Positions 34,057 to 45,209 of a stretch of DNA of 64,000 nt are shown here, piece by piece. The number at the start of each line of letters is the position of its first letter. Position 1 is the first letter of the stretch. Origin of the DNA: Adiantum capillus-veneris (lineage: Eukaryota > Streptophyta > Polypodiopsida > Polypodiales > Pteridaceae). The notes below the pieces were generated by a model. That model saw only the letters and a program-made list of their open reading frames with translations. It was not told the origin of the DNA and did no database searches. The stretch lies in the NCBI GenBank assembly GCA_014529385.2, contig CM043969.1, positions 75,750,676 to 75,814,675 of the forward strand, written 5' to 3'. The position numbers and the translations under genes were made by a program.

Positions 34057-34673
34057 TGTCATAAAATCTAATATCTAACCAGCCCAAATGATTTTCTCAT
34101 ATTAAACTGATCACTTAATGTGGGAGAATAAATGGGAACAAGGGTTAGGATATGCTTATAGATCTATTTCAACATGGGGCCAATGGTAAAGGGGCCCAAA
34201 TGAGGGATGGTCTATCAAAGAGCAAGGTTAACCAATGGAGCAAAAGAACTTAGGGTTGGCTTCATTAAAGCCTCCAAAGGTAAGTGTTGAAAGCCTTAGG
34301 ACTTAGTCTTTAAATTTTAAACTTTAGTCAAGTATAGTCCAAGCAGGCAAGGGGCCAGTTTGCTTAAGCAAGGGCTGTGCTTAAGCAGGGGGCTTGCCTG
34401 CTTACCAAGATCAAATAACTTGCTACAAAGAGGGGGCCGAGCCCTACAAAGGAGGGATGTGTGTAGTAAGTATGCACCTCACCAAGGACCCATATTCTTA
34501 TGAAAGGAAAGGGGCCACATATCAAGTGTAGAGGCACATTGCTCAAGCAGGCAAGGGCTGTGTTTAAGCAAGGGGGGTGCTAGCTTAACCTCACAATAGG
34601 GAAAGAAGGACACTTGTCAAGAGTAAACATCTTACCCCAAAGGAGCCAAGCTTCATTGGCTAGAGGGCTACAT

Positions 34674-34754
<81 letters not shown>

Positions 34755-35495
34755 GAGCATCCCACGAGTTCTCTCACTCTCATTCTTCTCTTCGCACACT
34801 CTTGTGAAGGAAAGACTCTATCTCCTTCTCCAAGCTTGAGAAGTTGAGTACCTACTACCACAAGCTCTTGGCTATGGATGCAAATCCACACAAGAGAATT
34901 CTTATGCTTTCTTATCAATCTCTCTAATCTCCATTAACACTAGGCTAAGCTATGATACAAGAGCTATGAGTGATTATGTGCAAGGGGTTATTGCTTTCTC
35001 GTAGAGCTACTTCTACTTCTCTCTTCTTCCTCACTCCCTGTGTCAGCTCTCCTCACCTTTCATGGTGTTTAAGGTCTGGGGATTGAGGCTGGGCATTCTT
35101 CAAGTTCATGCTAATCATGTTTATTGTTCTTACCGTGATAATGCTTGGTGAGTGAAGTTTACCATCTTCACCTCATCAAGAAGATTTCAAGGAAACACAA
35201 TAAGTGTGTAAACAAGTCTTCTGTCATGGAAGAAATTTAAATACAAATGCCTATTAGAGGGGGGACTGGCTCCAACTAATTCGGTCCTCTATTGGTGTCA
35301 ATTTCTCTAAACTCTCACTCTCTTTTACAAGTATTGTTCATGCCATGTAAATGAAGTAATGTGTTAGTGTTGCTCTCTCCATCCAAGCACTTTCTGTCTC
35401 ACTCTACATCTACACACAAAGGAATGCTCAAGGAAATGCCCAATATGTTATTCACTTTCCGCTCCAACTCAAGTTAAAAGGCTAATTCCATTCCT
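34057..35495. mobile_element. unidentified 1.4-kb insertion in the PPR array
   Basis: Interrupts the phrase gatattgatcgtg / gcaaaagaattc, which is continuous at 40275-40300. Possible 5-bp target duplication TCGTG (34052-34056) / TTGTG (35496-35500), one mismatch. The insert starts TGTCATAAAATC but does not end in CA. Contents: repeats of a gcttaagcaagggctgtg-like phrase (34368, 34550), a long (CT)n at 34677-34750, no ORF of note. Confidence 0.5.
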
Positions 35496-36175
35496 TTGTG
35501 GCAAAAGAATTCGGAATGATTTTGTTACGTTCATGCTCTTAAGAGAAAACATCATGCTTTCCAGGGCCTTGATCGCCATGTATGCCAAATGTACTGTACT
35601 TGAGAAAGCACAAAACGTGCTCGAGGAGCAATTACCTTGCATTTTGACACTCCACCATGAGAAACTACCTGGATTAGCAATTTAGTCCTGCATTTTCAAA
35701 TTTCAACCCTGTTCCTCACCGAAACTCGTCTGGATGTGTCACTGCTAATGTTTTTTCCGCAGCCTTTACCTTCAACAATGCATTGAGCCTCTCCTCAGCC
35801 ATTTCCTTGGTGCATCCAGTGCTTCCATTGCTGCCCATCATCTGCTTCATCAAGATATGTGTTTTCAGCCCTGCTTTATGCGACACTTTGGTATTTTTGC
35901 AGCCAGCTTTCAGCCCTTGCTTCCTCCCACATCGGAGCACAAATCAGCCCCACATCTATCCCTTGGTGGCCTTCAACAACCCCTCATTGAGGTGGATCCA
36001 AAGGTGCATCAAATCAGCCTGGAGGTGCTTTATTTTGAAGAGTTACCATGGCAACATCCCCATTCAAGTCAGTAGAGTCTCTCTTGAGGTATTGCATGTG
36101 TGTGCATTCCATACCGCATAAGCAACCGTGTGGGGGGGCCTTGAGAGGGTTGCTTGGGACCCCATTTGGTGTCAT

Positions 36176-36273
<98 letters not shown>

Positions 36274-36698
36274 ATTCCTTCTCTTCAAGGAAATAAAAGG
36301 AACCATCGCTCATGCTAAGTAGCAATCATCAATGCAAGGAAATAAGTAAAGATTTGTGGAAGAGTAAAGTCTGAATCTTCACCATTTCAACTCCGCTGCA
36401 CCACCTGACACAAAAAAATTCACGATCATATTGTTAGTGAGGGGTTGTTGAAAGAAAACTTTGTTCTTGGCAATGTCTTGGTCCACACATATGCCAAATA
36501 AGGTGTACTTCAAAAAGCACAAATAATTCTTGAGGAGCTACGTGTCTTGGATGTTGTCCCTTTAAACTCATTGGTTAAAGGATGTGATGAATGGGGCAAG
36601 GCCAACAATCTCTAGGCTGGATGTAAAGCAAAGGAATCTCTCCAGATGCAATCACTTATGCTTGCAAGCATCTTGAAGGCATGTGGCACCACTCAATA
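35496..36698 (+). pseudogene. PPR-derived repeat unit 2, left part
   Basis: Begins gcaaaagaattcggaatga, a PPR phrase (RIHNDFVT..., with ALIAMYAKC-like text at about 35560-35600), then the shared non-PPR block (35645-36180), a long (CT)n at 36178-36270, and decayed PPR text. A reverse ORF at 35716-35940 (ILMKQMMGSNGSTGC...EMAEERLNALL) is repeated at 40502-40732, which may mean the minus strand of this block once coded. It is cut at 36698 by Copia-2 and continues at 40080. Confidence 0.65.
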
Positions 36699-36941
36699 TG
36701 AGTGCACGGATGCAATGCTCGTTCACAGAGAGTGCAAAGGAGAGAGAGGGAGAGAGAGAGAGAGCATGACATAGGATGTGGGATGGAGCTCCCAAATCTC
36801 ACTATGTGAGCACCATGTGAGAAGGTGTGAGAGCTCCTTATTCTTTGTATGTATAAAGAATAAGAAGATAAATGTGGGTGATCGAACACTGGCCAACGGA
36901 CATGGGCAAAGCACGATGAGACACACCGCCTTTACCTAACA
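36699..36941 (-). repeat. 3' LTR of Copia-2
   Basis: 243 bp, plus strand TGAGTGCACGG ... TTTACCTAACA, with a GA tract at about 36738-36761. Direct repeat of 39841-40079. Confidence 0.88.
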
Positions 36942-36951
36942 TTCTCCCACT
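36942..36951 (-). promoter_or_regulatory. polypurine tract of Copia-2
   Basis: The minus strand reads AGTGGGAGAA next to the 3' LTR, like Copia-1. Confidence 0.8.
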
Positions 36952-36993
36952 AAAGGTTGTGTGCCGATAAGTAGCGAGAAGACTAGCCTACAA

Positions 36994-37566
36994 CTAGTAT
37001 ATACAAGAGGTGAGAGAAGACGGCTCCCAACCTATGCCCACCACTGGCTCACTCTGAACATGCTCTAGTGTAGATGCAACATGCATAGCACTAGGACTAG
37101 ACCCACGATGACACTCCTCATGCAGGTATCGAGTGACCACCTGCATGGCTCCACAATGCACAATGCCAGTGTCAGTCATCGCACGACTGACAACTCCCAC
37201 TGCAAATGCACCAATCGCATAAGCAAGATCAGGTCTCAAGACCAAAAGGTCAGACATGAGAGACCCGAAAGCCGAAGAAACATGCACTATGTGTGCCACC
37301 CTGTCCCTGTCAGCAACCTCAGTGCCATATGCATGACTATGCACCACCATGTCAACATCATCTTGCCACAAAACCAAAAAATCAGCACCACTACAACCAC
37401 ACACAACTATCTGAAGGACACTGTCGCCCTCAAACGTATCAGACGCATCATAGAACAATGCATCGGTCTCTGGATCAACTAATGTCACCTCAACAGATGA
37501 CTGACTAAGTTGTGCATCCCTAGAGATATCATTGTCTTTGTGAACGTCACCACAAGACAGATGCAC
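36994..37566 (-). pseudogene. reverse transcriptase tail remnant (Copia-2)
   Basis: Contains SSAFGSLMSDLLVLRPDLAY ... VGVVSRAMTD ... VTRYLHEEC, the same segment as in Copia-1 (GGLMYEMLILRPD...). The upstream part (SSVEVTLVDPETDALF...) is unrecognised. No integrase or YVDD motif lies between this and the protease remnant at about 37900-38040. Confidence 0.65.
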
Positions 37567-37599
37567 AACCTACTCTCGATGTAGCACATCTGCAAAAGA

Positions 37600-38279
37600 G
37601 ACCCACCTCACCTCTTGCTCTAAACATGGCTGCAACAAAATCAAGACTATGCCGTCTCAAACCTCAGACACATGCATAGGATATACCAGGCCGCTGCGGG
37701 CTCCTCTGGCAATCACTAGTGAACCGCAATGCATCTAGAAAGACTGCTCTCTAAGCAGTACATGATAACCAAAAGCTGCCAACTGTCTCACTGAGATCAA
37801 GCTCTGTCTCAGCTAAGGAACATAGTGCACATGACGTAGTGTATATGATGCACCACTGGGCAAAGGCAAACAAACATCTCTTGCACCTTCTATGTCACAC
37901 GCCAAACCATCGGCCAAGTACACACAACCAAGTCTCCCACTAGAAAATGTGCTAAACCACTCATGACATGGTGTGACATCGAAAGCAAGATCACTATCTA
38001 GTAACCACTATGGAGAAAGTGTACTAACCATAGATAAATCTGCAAGAGGTACACTGGAGGCAAGCATGACATCAGCGTCACTGGCATAGTCTCTCTAACC
38101 TGTGTCAAAGCCGTATCTGCATCACGCATACATCTTTGTTGTTGTCTCATACGTTTGAAACAACAACGCATAATGTGTCGTGTGACCACAATGCCAACAA
38201 CGGAAGTATTGGCAAGAACAAAACCGTCGTCCCTCACTGTCACACATATCTGCAACCATAAGTGAATGGCTAAGAACAA
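37600..38279 (-). pseudogene. protease remnant and zinc knuckle (Copia-2)
   Basis: Read right to left: a knuckle CWHCGHTTHYALLF near 38165-38205, with the first three Cys/His in place and the last Cys lost. Then a stop, then WLLDSDLAFDVTPCHEWF near 37960-38010 and LADG...DIEGARDVCLPLPSG, LRHVHYVP. As in Copia-1 the active site is D-S-D rather than D-S-G. Several stops (one before WLLDSD) mean it is non-functional. Confidence 0.7.
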
Positions 38280-39822
38280 AAGTATGGTGAGAACTCTGGG
38301 AAAAATATGACAGAATCTCCCCTATAAACTGAGCAAAACCTCAAGTATAATCTCAACCATAAACCATGCCAAATTGACAACAAAGTGGAAGGTAACTCGA
38401 CCACTACACAATGCTCAAAAGCATGATCAATCGCATCAAAACTGGCGCTCGTATATTCCTAAAAGCAACTCCACAATCTACAAACTCTACAAGCATAAAC
38501 TGGGACAAACTGCTCAACCGAGCATAAAGCGCATAACCATATATGCAAGTAGAGAGCTCAAAACGCTTCCCACAAGAGAAACTGCCTACAGAAATCTGCA
38601 AAAACCTGTGAAACCTGTGACTAGCAAAGTCTGTAGCCACACAAGCATATGCAAATCCTCACTCCTGCGAGAGTGGGTACAAGAACACCAACCTGTGTCC
38701 AAAATGACAAAACCTGTCAATGTGAGAGCCAAGCTCGATCACAAACTATGGCGAGTAAACTCCAGCCACTATCCCACAGAAGCATACACAAAGCACCTGC
38801 TGTGTCAAAACTGGTATGCAAGTCAAAACACTGCAGAAGATGTCCTCAACTGCAAATGGCAACACCTGTGGGAGTACTAGACTCAACCTGTACTGGGAGT
38901 CAAAACTGGAAGCTCCAAATGTCCGAGCACTCACAGCTCAAGAACAAAAGCGGAGAGCAAAACACGCTCGCGATGCACCACCCAAAATGAAAAAAACTGC
39001 ACGCAAATCCTGCGTACAAGCAATCGCAATCTCAATCGCACCAATGATGCACATAATACTGTTGGGAAAATTTTGCTAGAGTTTCGTCAGCAAAACGACT
39101 ACAAAATTAGTAACCAAAGTGACTACACGCTCAAAATCATGAGCAACGAAAGCGCATCAAACCGCACTCTAAATTCATGCACCAATCTCCACACTTGGCA
39201 TACATCATTGCAAACACATGCAAATCTAGTACACAAATACCTGCTCTACTTGTGACTACCAAAAAACATGCTCGAGGCATACATTGCCGAGCTTAAATTG
39301 TAATCACGAGCTCAAACTATAATCACATGAGTCTCCGTGAACATCAGACCACACAGATCATACATTGTAGTCTCCCACCTGTGAGGAAACTTGCAGCAAA
39401 TACCACTCTCACATCCGAGAGCAAACTATGTGTGGAATCCTCAACACACAATAAACAGCTGCTCTTGCAAAAATTTCAGAGGTCAAAATCAATCTAAATG
39501 GATATCACATTGCGTCCGAAGCGTGCCAAAACCCCAGGTTACATTCTAACCTTGCATAAATCGCATTCCATATGCAAAAAACACTATTTTGAAGCCCAAA
39601 AAATGACTTGCCTAAATGAAAATTTGCATTCTTCCTGCAAGTATGGCTGCAAAAAATCATGCACACTTGCGATACACCCTTCTCTCAAGCTTGGGAATGT
39701 CCCTCAAGCTTCCATGAGCACATATCTGGTGGTTGATCACCAATCTCAAGCTTCCACCGAAAGAGAGCTCACCATAGCCGCAAGCTCACTTCTCTGTAGC
39801 ACTCCATCTGTCATGAAGCCAA
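38280..39822 (-). other. leader of Copia-2, non-coding
   Basis: 1.5 kb without convincing coding. The gag N-terminus seen in Copia-1 is not found. 39130-39480 is nearly the same as 12380-12720 of Copia-1, and 38620-38700 is similar to 12105-12160. Confidence 0.7.
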
Positions 39823-39835
39823 CACTCTAATACCA
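39823..39835 (-). promoter_or_regulatory. primer binding site of Copia-2
   Basis: The minus strand reads TGGTATTAGAGTG, the initiator-Met-type site with C-to-T change. It lies five bases inside the 5' LTR. Confidence 0.75.
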
Positions 39836-39840
39836 ATTTT

Positions 39841-40079
39841 TGAGTGCTTGGATGCCGTGCACGTACACGAAGAGGGAAAAGGGGAGAGAGAGAGAGAGAG
39901 AGAGCACGACACAAGATGTGGGGTGGAGCTCCCAAATCTCACTATGTGAGCACCATGTGAGAATGTGTGAGAGCTCCTTATTCTTTGTATGTATAGAATA
40001 AGGGGATAAATGTGGGTGGTCGGACACTGGCCGATGAACACAAGCAAAGCACGGTGAGGCACACCGCCTTTACCTAACA
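39841..40079 (-). repeat. 5' LTR of Copia-2
   Basis: 239 bp, plus strand TGAGTGCTTGG ... TTTACCTAACA, with a GA tract at about 39884-39903. Confidence 0.88.
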
Positions 40080-40936
40080 CTTAACATGTTGATCCGAGTA
40101 AGAGAAGCATTGAAAGTGCTTTAGGAGTTATCTCTCTAGGATGTTGTCTCTTGAAATTTACTGATTGTAGGATATGCCAAATGGACAAAAGATCAGGAAG
40201 CTTCGAGAGGCTTTTAATGGATGCAAAGTGAGGGCACTTACGCTTGTATCTTGGAAGCATGTGGCACCATTCAAGATATTGATCGTGGCAAAAGAATTCA
40301 GAACGATTTTGTTACCCTCAGGCTCTTAAGAGAAAATGTCATGCTTGCCAATGCCTTGATTGCCTTGTATTCCAAATGTGTTGTACTTCAGAAACCACAG
40401 AAAGTGCTCGAGGAGAAATTGCCTTGCATATTGAGACTCCACCGTGAGCAACTACCCGGATCAACAATTCAACCCTGCATTTTCAGCTTTCAATCATTTT
40501 TTCATCGAAACTCATCTCGATCTGTTAGTGCTAGCGTTTTTGCTGCAACCCAAAACTTCAGCAGCCCATTGAGCGTCTCCTTAGTCATTTCCTTGCCGCA
40601 TCGAGTGCTCCCATTGCCACACATCATCTGCTTCATCAAGATCTGTGTTTTCAGCCTTGCTTTACACAACAAATTGGTTGTGTTTTTGTAGCCATCTTTC
40701 AGCACTTGTTTCGTCTTACACTGAGAGCGCAAATCAGCCCCACATCTACCTCTTGGTGGCCTTCAACAACCCCTCATCGAGATAGATTCAAAGGTCCATC
40801 AAATCAACCTAAAAGTGCTTCAAATTGAAGAGTTACCGTGGTGACATTCTCCAATCAAGTCACTTGAGTCTCTCTTGAGGTATTACATATGTGTGCATTC
40901 CATACCGCATAAGCAACCATGTGGGGGGGCCTTGAG
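40080..40936 (+). pseudogene. PPR-derived unit 2 (right part) and unit 3 (left part)
   Basis: Continues unit 2 after Copia-2. ORF 40221-40691 reads MQSEGTYACILEACGTIQDI then DRGKRIQNDF, and NALIALYSKC ... KVLEEKLP, clearly PPR-derived. From about 40432 the shared non-PPR block starts again (third copy, matches 32862 and 35645). Cut at 40936 by the 4.27-kb insertion. Confidence 0.7.
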
Positions 40937-42074
40937 TGTAATGTCCCCAACCTGCCGACACCAAAAATGGGATGGGATCCTAGACAGGTGTCTAGGCCTA
41001 ATAAGAATTAGAGTCTCTAAACAAGAAAAATCTAAGGAATATACCCTTACCATTGACAATGTCTTGGGTTTATAGCCCTAGAAGGAGACCTAGTCCCGTC
41101 TCACAGCAGCGAAAACGGGACAACAAATTAAAAGCCTAAAAACTATTTCGGCCCTATAACTTCCACAAACTTGGTTAAGATATTCCCACCCCAACCAATG
41201 CTTTTTTCCCCCTAACAGATGTGAGGGCACAGCCACTGGTGGACTCCTCTTCCAAGTGGAGAAGTTTTCTAGACGTTTTTAGTGCACAGGAATGGATAGT
41301 TACTTGACTAATCAGATCCACCCGTCCATGATTGACAACCTTAGTCAATCCCCACTTACCACCTCGCACCTCACACATGATTCTTTTGTTTTCTAATTAC
41401 TATCACATTGTTTTAACATTTAAAATAATGGTTTCTTTTAACTTTTGGTCACAGTAGTTCCTTCAATCAAGTATTAGAGACATCATTGAAAAGCATTCTT
41501 TTAGCAAACAGACATCTTTAAACTTAAGACAGGGTACTCTCAATAAAAAACATTGACCATAATAACCATGACCAGTACTCTTCTTGTCTCAAGACAAGAC
41601 CACCTAAGGGTGAAAAACGACACCCATTCCTTGTTCACAATCCGGGGTGGATAAACCCTCACCGAAGGTTCGGGGTGCCCATACACCAAACCAGTTGCCC
41701 ATACAACCGGGTGGCTCCCCTAGGATAAAAACGGTATCCTAACTTATGTAGAAACATCAAGACATGACACGGATTAGAAACTCATCGTTCATGGGGTAAC
41801 CGACTTATCCGTGGCTGGAAAGCCATCATTATTCATCAAAATATACCAAGGAGTCGGAGGTGTCTTGAGACAAGCTGTCTTAAGGATGATCAATCATATC
41901 TTTCCTAATTCAACCAGCCTTAATCTAAACAATCCTTTCCTACTTTATAAACAAACACATGTTGGTTTCGTGGAAGATACCTTTCGTTGTCGGCCAATTA
42001 TTCCTTTTCTGATTCTTACTCACTCCTTACGTATGCAATGTTAACTTATAAAAGAACTTAAAGTATTTAAAGAC

Positions 42075-42260
42075 TTAATTGAATAATGGGAAACCCACCT
42101 GGGACTGATCAGCCATCTGCTGCTGCGCTGGCGCCTGAAGACTCTCCTCCGTAGGCCTACTACTAGGCCCAGCCTCGTCATCGTACGACACTCTAGCTCC
42201 TTTAGGAATACTACCCTTATCATTAGATTGAGGATTTTTTCGGATCCTTTTGGGTGCCAT
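42075..42260 (-). CDS. short ORF in insertion X (MAPKRIRKNP...)
   Basis: Sixty-one codons. It opens MAPKRIRKNPQSNDKGS, a basic Pro/Ser/Gln-rich start like many plant retrotransposon gags, followed by EAGPSSRPTEESLQAPAQQQ. Near its end the minus strand reads CAG|GTGGG (boundary 42098/42099), a possible splice donor, so this could be a first exon. Nothing downstream is recognisable. Function unknown. Confidence 0.35.
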   Translation of the reverse strand: MAPKRIRKNPQSNDKGSIPKGARVSYDDEAGPSSRPTEESLQAPAQQQMADQSQVGFPLFN

Positions 42261-42759
42261 AAATTTTTATCCTTAAAATAAATGACGTCTAATCATTAGG
42301 TAAATTATCCGCAAGCTAGACTTAACCTTCGTATTCAATTGTAACCCAATCAAGATTAAATTTGTAGTCTTGATTGGTAAATTCTTGACCTAATAATTTC
42401 TTATTTGCCTACATAGATATGATAACTTTCTCCAAAGCTTCCCTAAGGGTTTTCTAAGCTCTCCTAATTTTCTTATAATTTTCTATATCTATTTCCTAAT
42501 TTCCCCATCAAATTTTAAGCTTGGAATCTGCTTATTTTGACCTTAATATTTATTCTATTCACTATCTCTTAAAGATTTTATTTTTTTAACTTGATATCAC
42601 TGGTTTACTTTTACTGTAATTTTCCTAAAAACTTTTGACTGCATAGTCCAATTATTTGAAGCAATCTTTAGCTAAGAATAGGACTTTTGGTCAATTATAA
42701 TTTCCTAAAGTCACTAATTAACTATGTTATAATTATCACAAGTAGATAGTGATATTTTT

Positions 42760-44100
42760 GACCCCTGATAATTATCTTTTAATTTTCCAACTTAATTATC
42801 TAATTTCCATCTTTAATTTTTAGCTAGAATTAGTTCAATTTGACTTTGTAACCTTAAGATATTTATCACAGATTTTTTTATAATGTAAACTAAATCTAAT
42901 AAATAACGTCAAATTATCTAACATGATTTATTGATTTTCCACTTTAAATATTAGCTAATATTAGTATAATTTGACTTAGATAAATATCTATACTAATTTT
43001 TTAACCTTGAGATAATTATCACGGCTTCTTTATCATGTATATGGCCTTGATAAATAGCATGTAATCATCTAACATGATTTTTAATTTTCCCCTCTAATTT
43101 TTAGCTAAAATTAGTATAATTTGACTTAGATAAATATCACTAATTTTCTAACCTTGAGATAATTATAAGACTTATTCATTATGTAATCTAACTTTGATAA
43201 ATAGCATGTAATCATCTAACATGATCTACTAATTTTCTTCTTTAATTTTCAGCTAAAATTAGTATAATTTGACTTAAATAAATATCTATACTAATTTGCT
43301 AACCTTGAGATAATTATTACAGCTTTTCATTAATGTAATCTAACTCTCATAAATAGCATGTAATCATCTAACATGATTTACTAATTTTCCTTTTTAGTGT
43401 TCAGCTAAAATTAGTATAATTTGACTTAGATAGATATTTAAAGTAATTTAATTAATTTGTCCCTTTAATTTATGCTCAAAGGCAAACAATTTTGGCCAAT
43501 TTAATTAGATAAATTAATTTTATATGTATGTTTTAATTATCCTCGCTTTTAATCTTGATTCCTATCTCTAATAATTACTATGTAATTATCTAAGGAATTT
43601 AATTAATTTCCCTCCTTAATTTATGCTAAAAAAACAGATAATTTTGGCCTATTTAACTATATTAACTAATTTCCTGTGTATTCCCTAATTATCATGGCTT
43701 CCTAACCTTGATTCCTATGTATGATAGCTACTATGTAATTATCTAAGTAATTTAAATAATTTTCCCCTTTAATTTATAGCTAGAATTAGTCTAATCTAAA
43801 TTAAATAAATAGCTATATTATTTTTCTAACTTCAAGATAATTATCACGGCTTCTTTGACATATAAGTTAACTCTGATAAATAGCACATAATTATCTAACA
43901 TGTTTTTTTAATTTCCCCCTTTAATTTATAGCTAGAATTAGTCTAATCTGACTTAAATAAATAGTTATATTAATTTTTCTAACCTCAAGATAACTATCAC
44001 CACTTTTTTAACATGTAAACTAACTCTGATAAATAGCACATAATTATCTAACATGTTCTTCTAATTTTTCCCTTTAATTTATGACTTAAAAAAATTAATT
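42760..44100. repeat. AT-rich tandem array, period about 150 bp
   Basis: The anchor phrase atctaacatgat (or variants) recurs at about 42798, 42916, 43067, 43214, 43366, 43588, 43741, 43893 and 44046. Most spacings are 147-153 bp. Each unit contains a tagctaaaattagtataattt-like phrase, then ccttgagataattatca. Units are diverged. The whole 42300-44600 interval is extremely A/T-rich and non-coding. Confidence 0.85.
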
Positions 44101-44711
44101 TTTTCTTAATTAAATACTTAGTTTAATTATATGTTAATTAATAATTTACTTCGTGTTTTTAATAGTATTTTTTAGTTGTGATAATTAATTTAAATTTTTT
44201 TGAGCCAATTAACTAGATTTTTAATCAGTTTTTTTTATTAAAAATAGCTAATTTCTACCTAATTAACTACAAAAACTAATCAAAAAATCAAGAGATAATT
44301 TTTCTAGCATCTTGATAGTCTAATGCAGCTCTAATAATTATCTTATACTAATCTAAGAGGAATTAGTATAATTACTCTTAATTCCTGACCAAAAAGATTA
44401 ATTTTAGCCTTAATATGGCTTAACAATTAATTAGATTAATATCCCTAATCTTAATCTAAGTAATCAGAACAATATTAAAAATTAAGAGAGTTTAGAGTGT
44501 AAATAAGTTTAATATTCTTAATTAATTAGATTAATTAAGAAAATATAGGTAAATTAGCATAATTTTGCTAATTAAAAAGAGATTAAGCTAATTACCGTGG
44601 ATAATCAACTAGATTTTTTGCTCTCTAGTGATTTTTTAGTAGAGTTCTCTCTAGGTGAGAGAGAAATGGCTAGGACTGTGAATCTGTCTGAAATTGTGAA
44701 GCAAGGGGTCT

Positions 44712-44719
44712 TATTTATA
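44712..44719 (-). promoter_or_regulatory. TATA-like box in insertion X
   Basis: The minus strand reads TATAAATA, with a downstream CT-rich leader (CTCTCTCTCACC at about 44650). It could drive the reverse ORF at 42260. Confidence 0.4.
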
Positions 44720-45209
44720 GGTTTCTGGGCACTCATAAGCTCTTATAGGCTGAAAATGGCAGTTGTTTGCAGCTCAAGTAGCCCCTATCCTTCCCCTAGA
44801 GCCACCTGCTGCTAAAATTGGCTTGGACAGGTTCATGACTGCTCCACATAGCCCCCAGATGCACCAAATTGATTTTTTGCTATTATCTGACCCTTTCCAT
44901 GGATTAATTTTGAAAATATCGACAAATATCTAGGGATTTTATGATAAAATCCTTTTACAGTAATGATTATCAAAACCTTACAATTTAATTAATTAATTTA
45001 ATCAACAATGTAAACTTCCAGGGGCCATAACTATGCCAGTTTTTATCGAAATTCAGTTCTAGAAATTTATAGGGGTTTGCTGTGCTTAAGATTCCAAAAA
45101 TACCATTTTTTATTGCTTTTGAGATAGTGTTTTTACTTGATTGCCTAACCAATGCTTTCTCCTAAAGCTTGAGTTCATTCCCGACAGCTAGAAAGGTGGA
45201 GACCTTACA

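Larger units (their letters stand above)
36699..40079 (-). mobile_element. Copia-2: non-autonomous Ty1/copia element, 3.4 kb
   Basis: LTRs at 36699-36941 and 39841-40079 (about 240 bp), polypurine tract and primer site present. It is inserted in PPR sequence: left flank gcaccactcaata, right flank cttaacatgttgat, whereas the undisturbed copy (33828) reads gcaccactcaacatgctgat. The target duplication is probably ctcaa/cttaa, with the exact edge ambiguous by two bases. Coding on the minus strand: zinc knuckle, retropepsin remnant, reverse transcriptase tail. Same architecture and leader as Copia-1, but with more stops. Confidence 0.85.
40937..45209 (-). mobile_element. 4.27-kb insertion X, flanked by TTGAG
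   Basis: The 5-bp duplication TTGAG (40932-40936, 45210-45214) brackets it, and the flanks rejoin the PPR block (ggccttgag...gggttgcttgggaccc). It starts TGTAATGTCCCCAACC and ends GGTGGAGACCTTACA. The termini form an imperfect inverted repeat (TGTAATGTCCCC / TGTAAGGTCTCC). No LTR pair, primer site or polymerase was found. Minus-strand features: TATAAATA at 44712-44719 and a short ORF at 42260. It could be a heavily deleted LTR element or another non-autonomous type. Confidence 0.7.

Noticed and set aside
33819-34064. An intact PPR gene
   Set aside because: Only about one PPR motif is open before stops and an insertion; neighbouring text is frameshifted.
42300-44600. Centromeric satellite
   Set aside because: The array is short, its units are diverged, and it lies inside a 4.27-kb insertion with its own target duplication.
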